Shown here: positions 1 to 8,962 of the stretch, piece by piece | Position numbering within the stretch: the first letter of the stretch is position 1 | Layout: the number at the start of each line of letters is the position of its first letter | Assembly: GCA_020628545.1 (NCBI GenBank) | Contig: JAHDEX010000020.1 | Span: 1-62,903 of the forward strand | Source of the DNA: Paracoccaceae bacterium | GTDB lineage: Bacteria > Pseudomonadota > Alphaproteobacteria > Rhodobacterales > Rhodobacteraceae | Length of the DNA: 62,903 bases | Reading direction: 5' to 3' | Notes under the pieces: generated by a model | Told to the model about the DNA's origin: nothing | The model's input: the letters and a program-made list of their open reading frames with translations, nothing else | Databases searched by the model: none | Program-made: the position numbers and the translations under genes

Positions 1-737
1 CCATGATGATCATGGGCGAGGTTTGCACGCGCGCCTGCACGTTCTGCAACATCGCGACTGGCAAACCGCCCGAGGATTTGGATGTGTTTGAGCCGGGCCG
101 CGTCGCCGCGGCGGTGAAAAAGCTGGCGTTGAACCACGTGGTCATCACCTCTGTGGATCGTGACGACGTGGAAGACGGTGGCGCGGAGCATTTTGCCCAG
201 ACCATCCGGGCGGTGCGCAAGCAGTCCCCGAACACAACCATCGAGATTTTGACGCCAGACTTTATTCGCTGCGACGACAGTGCCTTAGAAGTCGTTGTTG
301 CAGCGAAACCGGATGTATTCAATCACAATCTAGAGACTGTTCCCGGGCTATACCCAGAAGTACGGCCCGGTGCGCGCTACTTCCATTCGTTGCGTCTGTT
401 GCAGCGGGTGAAGGAGCTTGATCCGTCGATGTTCACGAAGTCCGGTATTATGGTCGGGTTGGGGGAAGATCGGCAGGCAGTCATCCAAGTGATGGAAGAC
501 ATGCGAGCAGCCGACATCGATTTCCTGACCATCGGCCAGTACCTGCAGCCCACACCGAAACATCATGCTGTCGATCGGTTCGTGACTCCCGACGAATTCG
601 CGTCCTATGAGAAAGCGGCGTATGGCAAAGGCTTCTTGATGGTGTCTGCCACGCCGTTGACACGCTCCAGTTATCACGCGGGCGAGGATTTCGCGCGGTT
701 GCGGGCGGCCCGAAATGCGAAGCTGGGACTAGCGTAG
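1..737 (+). CDS. lipA: Lipoyl synthase LipA, 3' part (5' end outside window)
   Basis: This radical-SAM enzyme inserts two sulfurs into protein-bound octanoyl groups to make lipoyl cofactors for the 2-oxoacid dehydrogenases. The visible 244 residues contain the radical-SAM cysteines C-x3-C-x2-C (CTRACTFC) right at the left edge. They end with the RSSYHA motif, whose serine ligates the auxiliary iron-sulfur cluster in this family. The N-terminal cysteines of the auxiliary cluster must lie upstream, outside the window, because the frame is open to base 1. The 3' end overlaps the convergent small gene at 729-908 by 9 bases. Identification is firm; only the start is missing. Confidence 0.97.
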   Translation, partial: MMIMGEVCTRACTFCNIATGKPPEDLDVFEPGRVAAAVKKLALNHVVITSVDRDDVEDGGAEHFAQTIRAVRKQSPNTTIEILTPDFIRCDDSALEVVVAAKPDVFNHNLETVPGLYPEVRPGARYFHSLRLLQRVKELDPSMFTKSGIMVGLGEDRQAVIQVMEDMRAADIDFLTIGQYLQPTPKHHAVDRFVTPDEFASYEKAAYGKGFLMVSATPLTRSSYHAGEDFARLRAARNAKLGLA

Positions 738-908
738 ACCGCGCGTCGACGCACGCTCTGCTTTCATCCAGTCAGGTAAGAGCCCCGCAGTTTCAAGGCC
801 ATAGATCGCAAGGCATACAACCAGGATGCCGACAACGAGGTACACCCGCTGGCGTGACGGCGGGTGCTGTGCCCACCGCTTCATGCGCAAGAACCAAATA
901 GGATTCAT
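729..908 (-). CDS. Small single-pass membrane protein, 59 aa, coupled to hpt
   Basis: A short gene whose ATG (908) overlaps the hpt stop as ATGA, so it is probably translated by coupling. The product begins [12 protein letters not shown] and has a basic N-terminal stretch. One hydrophobic segment follows (about residues 23-38, [16 protein letters not shown]), then a polar tail containing [10 protein letters not shown]. This predicts one membrane helix with the basic side in the cytoplasm. I recall similar short proteins beside hpt in Rhodobacterales but know of no function. The last 9 bases are antisense to the end of lipA. The reading rests on start coupling, basic/hydrophobic layout and position. 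Confidence 0.72.
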   Translation of the reverse strand: MNPIWFLRMKRWAQHPPSRQRVYLVVGILVVCLAIYGLETAGLLPDWMKAERASTRGLR

Positions 909-1447
909 ATATCCGTGAACCGCACCTTCCCGATGAAGGGCAGGTTCCGGTTTCTCTGCGCATAGTCGATCCCATAGCCCACAACAAATTTATCGGGGAT
1001 CTCAAAGCCGATGTAGTCAGGTTTGTAGTCGACTTCGCGCCGCGCGGGTTTGTCGAGGAGTGCGATCGATTTCAACCGCGCGGGGTGTTTGGATCGCAGG
1101 AAATCGACGACATGGCGCAGTGTATGCCCGGTGTCGATGATGTCTTCGACAATCAACACATCGCGGTTCTCAATAGTACCGCGCAGGTCCTTGAAAATAC
1201 GGACTTCTCTGCTGCTTTCCATGGCATCGCCATAGGATGACGCCTCAAGAAAATCTACTTCCACGGGCAGGTCCAGTTCGCGCACAAGGTCTGCGATGAA
1301 AACAAATGAGCCGCGCAACAGCCCAACAACCACAAGTTTGTCAGTATCTTTGAAGTCGGATGCGATCTGAGCACTGAGATCTTCGATCTTCGCGGCAATG
1401 GATTTGGCGCTGATCATCTGATCAATCACGTATGGGCGGTGCGTCAT
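905..1447 (-). CDS. hpt: Hypoxanthine phosphoribosyltransferase
   Basis: Purine salvage enzyme that joins hypoxanthine (and usually guanine) to PRPP to give IMP or GMP. The 180-residue length is normal. The PRPP-binding signature lies at residues 98-110, [13 protein letters not shown], with E101, D102 and D105 in the expected places. A flexible-loop segment is at about 70-75 (SSYGDA), and the base-contacting part [21 protein letters not shown] is near the C-terminus. It is followed by the coupled small membrane protein gene and faces away from the Coq10-like gene across about 70 bases. Confidence 0.95.
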   Translation of the reverse strand: MTHRPYVIDQMISAKSIAAKIEDLSAQIASDFKDTDKLVVVGLLRGSFVFIADLVRELDLPVEVDFLEASSYGDAMESSREVRIFKDLRGTIENRDVLIVEDIIDTGHTLRHVVDFLRSKHPARLKSIALLDKPARREVDYKPDYIGFEIPDKFVVGYGIDYAQRNRNLPFIGKVRFTDI

Positions 1448-1520
1448 GTGGTCCCCGAAGCTTGCATTTTCAGGCGAAGTCTACGACATCACCCGGTGAA
1501 GTCACGACCGAAAGTCCGCT

Positions 1521-1967
1521 ATGCCTGCCCATTCCGAAACGAAGGTGCTGCCTTACACCGCTGATCAGATGTACGATCTTGTTGCGGACGTCGCGAACTA
1601 CCCGGAATTCTTGCCGTGGACCGCTGCGGCGCGGGTGCGGTCTGTCACAGATCAGGGGGATCACAAGGTGATGTTGGCGGATCTTGTGGTGTCGTTCAAA
1701 GTGTTCCGGGAGAAGTTCGGCAGCAAGGTCTTGCTATGGCCCGAGCGCAAGCAAATCGATACGGCTTATATTGACGGCCCCTTCCGACACCTCGAAAGCA
1801 CCTGGCGTTTCAAAGACGTTGAGGGCGGCTGCGAAGTGTCGTTCGATGTCGATTTCGAATTTAAGAACAGGATCTTGCAGGGCGCAGCTGGTATGTTTTT
1901 CAATGAGGCCATGCAACGCATCGTCCGGTCATTTGAGCGTCGTGCTGCCCAGCTTTATGGCGCCTAA
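1521..1967 (+). CDS. Coq10/RatA-type START-domain protein, probable ubiquinone-binding
   Basis: A 148-residue protein that is a single helix-grip (START/polyketide-cyclase) domain. The family hallmark is near the N-terminus: Y-x-A-D-Q-M-Y-D-L-V-ADVANYPEFLPW. Mitochondrial Coq10 binds ubiquinone and supports respiratory electron flow, and bacterial relatives are assumed to do the same. The E. coli homologue was also named RatA, a proposed ribosome-association toxin. I favour the quinone role on family grounds, since nothing nearby decides it. Its last four bases overlap the end of the convergent CinA-type gene. Confidence 0.9.
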   Translation: MPAHSETKVLPYTADQMYDLVADVANYPEFLPWTAAARVRSVTDQGDHKVMLADLVVSFKVFREKFGSKVLLWPERKQIDTAYIDGPFRHLESTWRFKDVEGGCEVSFDVDFEFKNRILQGAAGMFFNEAMQRIVRSFERRAAQLYGA

Positions 1968-2434
1968 AGCGCCTCAACGGCGGACAGGCAAAGCGCCAGT
2001 GCCGTATCAACAGTCGCGCGCCTAACGTTTTCGCGGCCAAGTGGTCCGAACATATGGGTCTGCGTCTGCATACCCTGTGCGGTGGCGACACCAAAACATA
2101 CCATGCCTTCTGGTTTCGCGACTGTTCCGCCCGGCCCCGCAACCCCTGTAACAGAGACTGCAACTTGTGCCCGAGAGCGCTCTAGGGCACCTGCGGCCAT
2201 CGCGGCCGCGACCTGTTCAGACACCGCGCCATGATCCTTGATGAGCGTGGTGGGGACACCCAGCATCTCGGTCTTGGCTGCATTGGAATAGGTGACGAAC
2301 CCACGGTCCAGAACATCCGAACTGCCGGGTATGTCTGTGATCGCGCCCGCAATCAGGCCGCCAGTGCAGCTTTCGGCCGTCGCGATCATGACAGACTTCG
2401 CTCGCGCGGCATCTAGAAGCGCTGAGACATTCAC
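1964..2434 (-). CDS. pncC: CinA C-terminal-type nicotinamide-nucleotide amidohydrolase
   Basis: A 156-residue stand-alone CinA C-terminal domain. Family members deamidate nicotinamide mononucleotide to nicotinate mononucleotide in pyridine nucleotide recycling. The signature ATAESCTGGLIAGAIT is at residues 18-33. The Gly-rich GVAGPGG turn and a later TVDTALALCL helix also fit. The N-terminal CinA (MoeA-like) half is absent, as in E. coli PncC. Its ATG overlaps the end of pgpA as ATGA, so both genes form one transcript. The 3' end overlaps coq10 by four bases. Confidence 0.92.
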   Translation of the reverse strand: MNVSALLDAARAKSVMIATAESCTGGLIAGAITDIPGSSDVLDRGFVTYSNAAKTEMLGVPTTLIKDHGAVSEQVAAAMAAGALERSRAQVAVSVTGVAGPGGTVAKPEGMVCFGVATAQGMQTQTHMFGPLGRENVRRATVDTALALCLSAVEAL

Positions 2435-2919
2435 CGCATTACCCCGTGTGCTGCGGCTGCGAGAATGACCACACCAATTGCGGCCATCAGGCCTGCGATC
2501 ACATCATCAAGCATCACACCCGTCGCATCGCCGCGACGGTCGGCCCAACCGACTGGCCCCGGTTTGGTGATATCGAACAGGCGGAACAAAACGAACGCGG
2601 CGATCCAGCCGGGCCACAAAGCCAGAATATTTACACCGGCAGAGCTCGCGCCAAATAGTACGGGCAACAGGGCAAGCCATTGGCCAACCACTTCGTCGAT
2701 CACGATCTCAGATGGGTCGTGATCCGCCTGATCCGCGGTTTCGGCAGTCGTCGCCCAAAGGCCGACCGCATATACGCCAGCAATTGCGATAACCATTCCG
2801 ATGGGACCGGAAAACGCATATATGATGGCAGCTGCGGGAAGGGCCGCGAGAGACCCCCAGGTCCCCGGTGCCGGGCGGAGATGGCCGACGTAGAAAAAAG
2901 TCGCAATGAAGTTTGTCAT
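2431..2919 (-). CDS. pgpA: Phosphatidylglycerophosphatase A
   Basis: Integral membrane phosphatase that converts phosphatidylglycerophosphate to phosphatidylglycerol, a late step of phospholipid synthesis. The family pattern is clear: PAPGTWGSLAALPAA near the N-terminus, the acidic EIVIDEVVGQW motif (about residues 70-80), and LFRLFDITKPGPVGWADR with its invariant Asp/Lys-Pro. Four hydrophobic helices fit the 162-residue length. It is first in a two-gene unit with the CinA-type amidase and diverges from dusB across about 250 bases. Confidence 0.95.
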   Translation of the reverse strand: MTNFIATFFYVGHLRPAPGTWGSLAALPAAAIIYAFSGPIGMVIAIAGVYAVGLWATTAETADQADHDPSEIVIDEVVGQWLALLPVLFGASSAGVNILALWPGWIAAFVLFRLFDITKPGPVGWADRRGDATGVMLDDVIAGLMAAIGVVILAAAAHGVMR

Positions 2920-2983
2920 GGCCCACCATCTCTCATTTCAAGCGACATTGAGGGGAGTCTATCTTGATTGGCAAGGCCTGCTG

Positions 2984-3017
2984 CAGTCTGAGATGTGCAT
3001 CATGAATATGCAGACTG
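2984..3017. promoter_or_regulatory. Inverted repeats upstream of dusB (possible second NtrC-like site)
   Basis: Two overlapping dyads are visible. CAGTCTG (2984-2990) pairs with CAGACTG (3011-3017). Inside them TGCAT-N7-ATGCA spans 2996-3012. The inner dyad has the half-site spacing of an NtrC box, but with GCAT rather than GCAC halves. Its centre is 52 bp, about five helical turns, from the better box at 3049-3063. NtrC usually binds paired sites on one helix face, so a weak second site is plausible but unproven. Confidence 0.3.
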
Positions 3018-3048
3018 AAGGTTCCTGACGCATCTACCGGTGGAAAGC

Positions 3049-3063
3049 GCACAAAAAATGTGC
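3049..3063. promoter_or_regulatory. Candidate NtrC-binding box GCAC-N7-GTGC
   Basis: A perfect dyad GCAC-AAAAAAT-GTGC with an AT-only spacer of seven. It matches the enteric NtrC consensus geometry (GCAC, 7 bp, GTGC). It lies 108 bp upstream of the chosen dusB start, in front of the operon that encodes NtrB and NtrC. Autoregulation of dusB(nifR3)-ntrBC operons by NtrC is known in other alphaproteobacteria. Binding here is inference. Confidence 0.6.
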
Positions 3064-3170
3064 AAAAAGCCATCGTCGCCGCGAAATTCATCATCTCGGC
3101 GTTGTTGTGCCAAAGGGGTGCGGCTAATTTTTGGGCAGATTCAGCGAAGGCAGGCGGTTTGACGCAATCA

Positions 3171-4154
3171 ATGGTAGAAGAGGTCTTTGGTGACGCGCAA
3201 GAGACGCCCGTTGTCCTAGCGCCATTGGCCGGGATTACCGACCTGCCGTTTCGGCAGTTGGTCGCGTCCTTTGGGGCCAGTTGGGTGGTCAGCGAAATGG
3301 TCACCAGCCAAGAGATGGTGCAGGCCAAGCCCGGCGTGCGCGAACGTGCAGAGCTTGGATATGATCAGTCGCGCACGGCCGTGCAAATTGCGGGCCGCGA
3401 TGCCTACTGGATGGCAGAGGCCGCGCGCCTTGTCGCAGCCAACGGTGCCCAGATGATTGACATCAACATGGGGTGCCCCGCGAAGAAGGTCACCAGCGGC
3501 TACTCCGGATCCGCTCTGTTGCGCGATCCTGATCATGCACTTTCGCTGATCGAAGCTGTTGTCGAAGCTGTGGACGTTCCAGTGACTTTGAAGACGCGCC
3601 TAGGGTGGGATCATGACAGCTTGAACGCAGCAGACGTTGCGCGCCGAGCGGAGATCGCCGGGATCAAGCTCGTGACGATCCATGGGCGGACGCGCTGTCA
3701 ATTCTACAAAGGAGCTGCCGATTGGGATGCCATCGCGACCATCAAAGACGCCGTTTCGATCCCGGTGATCGCTAATGGCGATATCGTGGACTCCAAGACG
3801 GCGCAGGCGGCGCTGGCTCGGTCTGGTGCAGACGGTGTGATGATTGGGCGCGGTGCGCAAGGGCGGCCTTGGGCGCTAGCAAAAGTTGCCGCGGATCTGC
3901 GGGGGCAAGTTGCACCTGACATCCCAACCGGAACTAACCTTATTGACATGGTTTCAAAGCATTATGAGGCAATGCTCAGCTTTTACGGCGCGACTTTGGG
4001 CCGACGTGTCGCTCGTAAGCATCTTGGTTGGTACATGGATTTTGCGGGAACCGCAGCACCGTTGAGAAAGGCCATCCTGACGGAGACAGACCCCAAAATC
4101 GTGTTGCGTCTGCTTCCCGATGCGCTTTCCGGCGACGTGGAGGTGGCTGCATGA
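3171..4154 (+). CDS. dusB: tRNA-dihydrouridine synthase DusB (NifR3)
   Basis: FMN enzyme that reduces uridine to dihydrouridine in tRNA D-loops. Visible marks are VVLAPLAGITDLPFR at the start of the TIM barrel, the catalytic cysteine in MGCPAKKV, the HGRTR segment, and the FMN phosphate-binding stretch ANGDI...GADGVMIGRGAQGRPW. I chose ATG 3171 (327 residues, normal for DusB). The open frame extends to 3060 but would run across the NtrC box. A TTG at 3159 sits better behind AGGCGG and is an alternative. Its TGA overlaps the ntrB ATG. The gene is the classical nifR3 leader of ntrBC in Rhodobacter. Confidence 0.95.
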   Translation: MVEEVFGDAQETPVVLAPLAGITDLPFRQLVASFGASWVVSEMVTSQEMVQAKPGVRERAELGYDQSRTAVQIAGRDAYWMAEAARLVAANGAQMIDINMGCPAKKVTSGYSGSALLRDPDHALSLIEAVVEAVDVPVTLKTRLGWDHDSLNAADVARRAEIAGIKLVTIHGRTRCQFYKGAADWDAIATIKDAVSIPVIANGDIVDSKTAQAALARSGADGVMIGRGAQGRPWALAKVAADLRGQVAPDIPTGTNLIDMVSKHYEAMLSFYGATLGRRVARKHLGWYMDFAGTAAPLRKAILTETDPKIVLRLLPDALSGDVEVAA

Positions 4155-5233
4155 TCGCCGATACCGCGCTCTGGTCGTCGCTTCCGGTGCCGGCGCTCCT
4201 CCTTGATGGTGACGACCGGATTACGGCCAGCAACAGCGCGGCAGAAACGTTTCTCAACCTGTCCGCGAAGTCGCTGGAAGGCGCGAACGTCTGGGACAAG
4301 GTCATGGTGGACGCGCCGCTTGAAAATGCCTTCGCTCGTACTCGTCGCAATCGGACGTCACTGTTTGTGAATGATGTGGACGTCGGCTCAGGCATGCGGG
4401 CGCCGATGCAGTGCAACATCCAGTTTTCACCGCTGATGGGCAGTGAAGACGCGATGATCATGATGATCAGCCCGCGCGAAATTGCGACGCGACTGGTTCA
4501 AAAGGACAAGTCCGACAAGGCCGCCAAATCTGCGATTGGGATGGCCGAAATGCTCGCCCATGAGATCAAGAACCCTTTGGCAGGGATCACAGGTGCAGCG
4601 CAGTTGTTGTCGATGAGCCTGTCGCCGGAAGATCAGGAATTGACCGATCTGATTGTCGCCGAAAGCAAGCGTATCGTGAAGCTTCTTGAGCAGGTGGAAC
4701 AGTTCGGAAATCTGCGTCCTCCCAAATTGTCGCCCGTCAATATCCATGATGTGCTTGACCGCGCGAAGAAATCTGCGGCCGTGGGTGTCGCAGCACATAT
4801 GCGGTTTCAGGAAGATTATGACCCGTCCTTACCACAGACCCTAGCGGACTCAGATCAGTTGCTTCAGGTGCTGCTGAACTTGATTAAGAACGCAGCGCAA
4901 GCTGGTGAGGCTGGTGGAAAAATCGCGCTTCGGACGTTTTACGATCCGTCCTTGCGGATTGCGATGCCGGATGGCAGTCAGGCGCGCCTGCCACTGCAGA
5001 TCGAGATCATTGACGACGGTCCGGGCCTGCCGAAAGACATCGCGCAGGACGTTTTTGAGCCCTTTGTGTCGGGCCATGAAAATGGCACGGGTCTTGGGCT
5101 GGCACTTGTATCGAAATTATTGGGTGAACAAGGCGGATGGATCTCCGTCGACAGCGTTCCGGGGCGCACGGTTTTCCGTGTGTCTTTGCCCGTCGCACCC
5201 AAATCACCTGAATCCCTGGGAGGACAAAGTTAA
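4151..5233 (+). CDS. ntrB: Nitrogen sensor histidine kinase NtrB
   Basis: Cytoplasmic kinase/phosphatase that controls NtrC in response to nitrogen status through PII proteins. The 360 residues comprise a PAS domain (about 8-110), then the H-box [13 protein letters not shown] with phospho-acceptor H137. The ATPase boxes follow: N box [12 protein letters not shown]1 DDGPGLP and G2 GTGLGLAL. There are no membrane segments, as expected for NtrB. The start at 4151 overlaps the dusB stop, while the longer open frame upstream reads dusB out of frame. It is coupled to ntrC by TAATG. Confidence 0.96.
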   Translation: MIADTALWSSLPVPALLLDGDDRITASNSAAETFLNLSAKSLEGANVWDKVMVDAPLENAFARTRRNRTSLFVNDVDVGSGMRAPMQCNIQFSPLMGSEDAMIMMISPREIATRLVQKDKSDKAAKSAIGMAEMLAHEIKNPLAGITGAAQLLSMSLSPEDQELTDLIVAESKRIVKLLEQVEQFGNLRPPKLSPVNIHDVLDRAKKSAAVGVAAHMRFQEDYDPSLPQTLADSDQLLQVLLNLIKNAAQAGEAGGKIALRTFYDPSLRIAMPDGSQARLPLQIEIIDDGPGLPKDIAQDVFEPFVSGHENGTGLGLALVSKLLGEQGGWISVDSVPGRTVFRVSLPVAPKSPESLGGQS

Positions 5234-6603
5234 TGGACGGAACCGTTCTTGTCGCAGATGACGACCGCACGATCCGCACGGTGCTGACACAGGCCCTGAC
5301 ACGTGCTGGCTGCAAGGTTCATGCGACGTCTTCGCTTGTGACGCTGATGCGTTGGGTCGATGAGGGAAAAGGCGACTTGGTGATCTCCGACGTGATGATG
5401 CCGGATGGGAACGGTCTGGATCAATTGCCGAAGATTGCAGAAGCACGGCCCGGGATGCCGGTTATCGTGATTTCGGCGCAGAATACGATCATGACAGCGA
5501 TACAGGCTGCTGAAGCGGATGCTTATGACTATTTGCCAAAGCCGTTTGACCTGCCGGATCTCATGAAGCGAGCTGCGCGCGCGTTGGAAATCAAACGCCG
5601 CGTGTCGCCGCCAAAGGTAGAGCGGGCAGCAGATGATGGAGGCTCTGATCTTCCGCTTGTGGGGCGGACACCGGCCATGCAGGCACTTTATCGCCTTGTC
5701 GCGCGGGTCATGAATACAACGATGCCCGTGCTGATCACCGGTGAAAGTGGGACCGGTAAGTCGTTGATTGCCCGCGCTATTCACGACTTCTCGGATCGCC
5801 GCAGACTCCCCTTTGTTGCCGTTTCGGCCCACGACCTGGAGGGCGCAGAAGGGCCGAATACGGTACTGTCCCGTGCTGGTGGTGGATCCTTGTTGTTTGA
5901 TGAGGTCAGTGACTTGGACGATCTGGCACAGGCGCGGATCGTACGGATGCTGGATAACCTCGGAGACAATGCGCCGCGGATCATGGCGACTTCCCGAACA
6001 GACCTTGCCAGCGCGATGGAGGCGGGCAACTTTCGCGAGGACCTGTTTTATCGGCTAGGTGGTGTGACGATCGGCGTGCCGCCGTTGCGTGAGCGCGTGG
6101 ATGACATCCCATTGTTGGCCGATCACTTCCTAGCGAAGGCAGAACGTGAAGGCAGCATGTTGCGCCGCCTGAGTGATGGCGCACAGTCTCTGATCCGTGC
6201 CTACAGTTGGCCTGGTAACGTGCGGCAGTTGGAGAATGCGATCAAACGCCTGGTTTTCACGGCGAACGAGGACGAGATCACGCGCAACGAAGTTGAACTG
6301 ATTTTAGGCAATGAGCCCGCAATGGAACCGCTTGCGTCCAACAACGAGACTGACAAGCTGTCTGGGTCTGTTGCCAAGCACCTCCGCCGCTATTTCGACC
6401 TGCATGGCGGTTCGCTACCGCCGCAAGGGCTCTACAACCGCATTCTGCGGGAGGTCGAAGGGCCGCTGATTGAAATCGCGCTCGATGCTACGGCGGGAAA
6501 TCAGGCCAAATGTGCAGATCTTTTGGGTATCAACCGAAATACTTTGCGTAAGAAGATCACGGACCTCGATATTCGCGTGACACGGCGACGCAAGTTGATG
6601 TAA
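5233..6603 (+). CDS. ntrC: Nitrogen response regulator NtrC, without the GAFTGA loop
   Basis: Phosphorylated by NtrB, this regulator activates nitrogen-assimilation genes. Its 456 residues hold a receiver domain with acidic pocket D9/D10/D11 and phospho-site D53 (ISDVMMPDG), an AAA+ domain and a Fis-type HTH (about 420-452). The AAA+ domain has Walker A GESGTGKS at 170-177 and Walker B LLFDEV at 220-225. Between VAVSAHD (residue 201) and Walker B there are only about 20 residues. The GAFTGA loop that contacts sigma-54 is missing. Rhodobacter capsulatus NtrC has the same deletion and activates sigma-70 RNA polymerase, so the same is inferred here. Confidence 0.96.
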   Translation: MDGTVLVADDDRTIRTVLTQALTRAGCKVHATSSLVTLMRWVDEGKGDLVISDVMMPDGNGLDQLPKIAEARPGMPVIVISAQNTIMTAIQAAEADAYDYLPKPFDLPDLMKRAARALEIKRRVSPPKVERAADDGGSDLPLVGRTPAMQALYRLVARVMNTTMPVLITGESGTGKSLIARAIHDFSDRRRLPFVAVSAHDLEGAEGPNTVLSRAGGGSLLFDEVSDLDDLAQARIVRMLDNLGDNAPRIMATSRTDLASAMEAGNFREDLFYRLGGVTIGVPPLRERVDDIPLLADHFLAKAEREGSMLRRLSDGAQSLIRAYSWPGNVRQLENAIKRLVFTANEDEITRNEVELILGNEPAMEPLASNNETDKLSGSVAKHLRRYFDLHGGSLPPQGLYNRILREVEGPLIEIALDATAGNQAKCADLLGINRNTLRKKITDLDIRVTRRRKLM

Positions 6604-6699
6604 AACCGCAACAGAACGTGGCCCCAAAGGCGCAGCTTTTGGCAAGGACCACATAATACAGGCGGTCGCACCGGGGAAACTCGCTGCAATATCAACAGG

Positions 6700-8955
6700 A
6701 TGATGCGCGTGGAGCGTACCCTTCTGGGAATCAGACTTTCGCGCACCAGTAAATGGTGGCGCAGACGGCAGGTGCAGAATGCATTGACGCTTGGGCTTGT
6801 CCTGATGGGACCGGTCCTTGCCGCATTGACCTACGTTGTCCTTGGGCCGCTTGATCAACGTGCGACGTCGAATACGCTGCGCCTGATCCTTTTCGCTGAT
6901 TTGATCTATATTCTGATCGTTGCGGGACTTGTCATGCGCCGCGTTGCACAGATGGTGGCGGCGCGGCGGGCCAAATCTGCCGGGTCCAAACTGCACCTGC
7001 GATTGACTGGTGTTTTTGCACTTCTTGCTTTGATTCCGACGGTTTTGGTGGCGATCTTCGCGATGCTGTCAATCAACCTTGGACTTGAAAGCTGGTTTTC
7101 GGAACGCGTGCGCAATGTGGTCAGCACATCACTCTCCACCGCGCGCGCCTATGAGTTTGAGCACCGCAATGAATTAACACGCGATAGTCTCGGGTTAGCT
7201 CGTTTCCTGAACCAACAGCGCCAGAACGCGTTCTTCATGTCTGACGCTGAACTCACGCAGGCGCTGCGTTCGGTTCAGTCTCAAATTGATCGGAGTCTGT
7301 CAGAGGCATTTGTGATTGACGGTGCTGGCATCATCATCGCGCGCGACAACAAGTCTTATCGATTTGATTATGAGCAGCCCACCGACGAGCAGTTTGGCCT
7401 GGCGCTGGAGTCAGGCCTCACCATTATCGAAGACGCTTCGAATAATGAATTCCGCGCATTGATCCCACTAGCCGCATTTCTGGATCGCTTCCTCTACGTC
7501 ACGCGACCTGTGGACGGCAGTGTATTGTTACTGCTGGATGAAACGGAGGAGACCTACGCGCTTTATGATCAGCTTGAGAACGAGCGTGGGCGGCGACTTT
7601 TTGAATTTGGTCTGATGTATCTCGGTTTTGCCGTCATTCTGATCCTCGCTGCGATCTGGCTGGGTCTGTGGTTCGCGGAGCGTCTGTCAAAACCGGTTGG
7701 GCGGCTAGTGAGTGCGTCCCAACGTGTCGGCGGCGGTGACCTGGACGTCCGGGTGATTGAGGAGGACGGTGACGACGAGATCGCGCAGCTTGGCACTTAC
7801 TTTAACCAAATGACCTCGCAGCTGAAGGACCAGCGCGATGAGCTTCTGGAGACCAACAGAGCGACGGAACGGCGCCGCAGGCTCTTTGATAGTGTCTTAA
7901 GTTCGGTCACATCGGGCGTGGTCGGGCTGGATCCGGATGGTCAGGTGACATTCGTGAATAAGTCAGCACAGCGTCTTTTGACGATTGACCCGGATCAGTC
8001 ACAAACAGCGCTTTCTGTCGCCATTCCGGAGTTTGCGCCACTTTATGAAGAGCTGCGCAGTGGTGACCGTCATGTGGTGCAGGAACAGGTTAATCTGATC
8101 CGGGGTGGTCAGCAGGAAAGCCTTTTGGTGCGGATGTCGCCGCGCCGGAACAATCATGCGGACCTCGAAGGCTACGTGGTTGCCTTTGACGATGTGACCG
8201 ATCTTGTGAGCGCGCAACGCCTTGCTGCGTGGGGCGACGTGGCCCGGCGCATCGCGCATGAGATCAAGAACCCGCTCACACCCATCCAGCTGTCTGCAGA
8301 ACGGATCAAGCGAAAGTTCCGCGACAAGGTTGGGGACGACAGCGACAAACTTGATCAAATGACCGAAGTTATTGTGCGCCAAACCAATGACTTGCGCCGC
8401 ATCGTTGATGAGTTTTCGAAGTTTGCACGTATGCCGCAACCTGAATTGCGGGAGACAGATCTGGTCGCGCTGGTGCGGGACGCCGTGACCTTGCAAGAAG
8501 CAGGCCAACCCGGTGTACGCATCGTATCCTCTTTACCGGTCGATGCTGTGCCTGCGGATATCGATGAAACCATGATCTCACAGGCACTAACAAACTTGAT
8601 CAAGAACGCTGGCGAAGCGATTGAGACGGCACGTGAAAATGGGATCGAAGTTTCGCAGCCAGAGATCCGTGTGCTGATGATGGTCGACGACCAGCAGGCA
8701 CAGATCACAATACAAGACAACGGCGTTGGCCTTCCGGAAGACCGCGCGCGATTGTTTGAACCGTACGTGACGACCCGCGACAAGGGGACTGGGCTTGGTC
8801 TGCCCATCGTCAAAAAGATCATCGAAGAGCATGGCGGCCATCTGACACTCACAGATGCCACTGTATTTGATGGCAATAGCCACGCTGGGGCTTGCGCCAT
8901 CATCACCTTACCTGTCGCGCCGGTCACCGCCGCGACCAATAAAGAACCTGCATGA
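6700..8955 (+). CDS. ntrY: Transmembrane sensor histidine kinase NtrY
   Basis: Membrane kinase of the NtrYX pair, linked in alphaproteobacteria to nitrogen, redox and envelope control. The 751 residues show three N-terminal helices (about 27-47, 62-79, 103-124), an extracytoplasmic sensor region of some 170 residues, and a fourth helix (about 300-326). A HAMP domain (AERLSKPVGRLV), a PAS domain and the H-box [20 protein letters not shown] with H520 follow. The ATPase boxes LTNLIKNAGEA, DNGVGLP and GTGLGLPI complete it. It starts 96 bases after ntrC with no terminator between, so readthrough is likely. ATG 6703 is an equally possible start. Confidence 0.96.
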   Translation: MMRVERTLLGIRLSRTSKWWRRRQVQNALTLGLVLMGPVLAALTYVVLGPLDQRATSNTLRLILFADLIYILIVAGLVMRRVAQMVAARRAKSAGSKLHLRLTGVFALLALIPTVLVAIFAMLSINLGLESWFSERVRNVVSTSLSTARAYEFEHRNELTRDSLGLARFLNQQRQNAFFMSDAELTQALRSVQSQIDRSLSEAFVIDGAGIIIARDNKSYRFDYEQPTDEQFGLALESGLTIIEDASNNEFRALIPLAAFLDRFLYVTRPVDGSVLLLLDETEETYALYDQLENERGRRLFEFGLMYLGFAVILILAAIWLGLWFAERLSKPVGRLVSASQRVGGGDLDVRVIEEDGDDEIAQLGTYFNQMTSQLKDQRDELLETNRATERRRRLFDSVLSSVTSGVVGLDPDGQVTFVNKSAQRLLTIDPDQSQTALSVAIPEFAPLYEELRSGDRHVVQEQVNLIRGGQQESLLVRMSPRRNNHADLEGYVVAFDDVTDLVSAQRLAAWGDVARRIAHEIKNPLTPIQLSAERIKRKFRDKVGDDSDKLDQMTEVIVRQTNDLRRIVDEFSKFARMPQPELRETDLVALVRDAVTLQEAGQPGVRIVSSLPVDAVPADIDETMISQALTNLIKNAGEAIETARENGIEVSQPEIRVLMMVDDQQAQITIQDNGVGLPEDRARLFEPYVTTRDKGTGLGLPIVKKIIEEHGGHLTLTDATVFDGNSHAGACAIITLPVAPVTAATNKEPA

Positions 8956-8962
8956 GGGAAAA

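Noticed and set aside
3060..3170. Longer dusB product starting at 3060
   Set aside because: Would add 37 unconserved residues, overlap the NtrC box and lacks a ribosome site.
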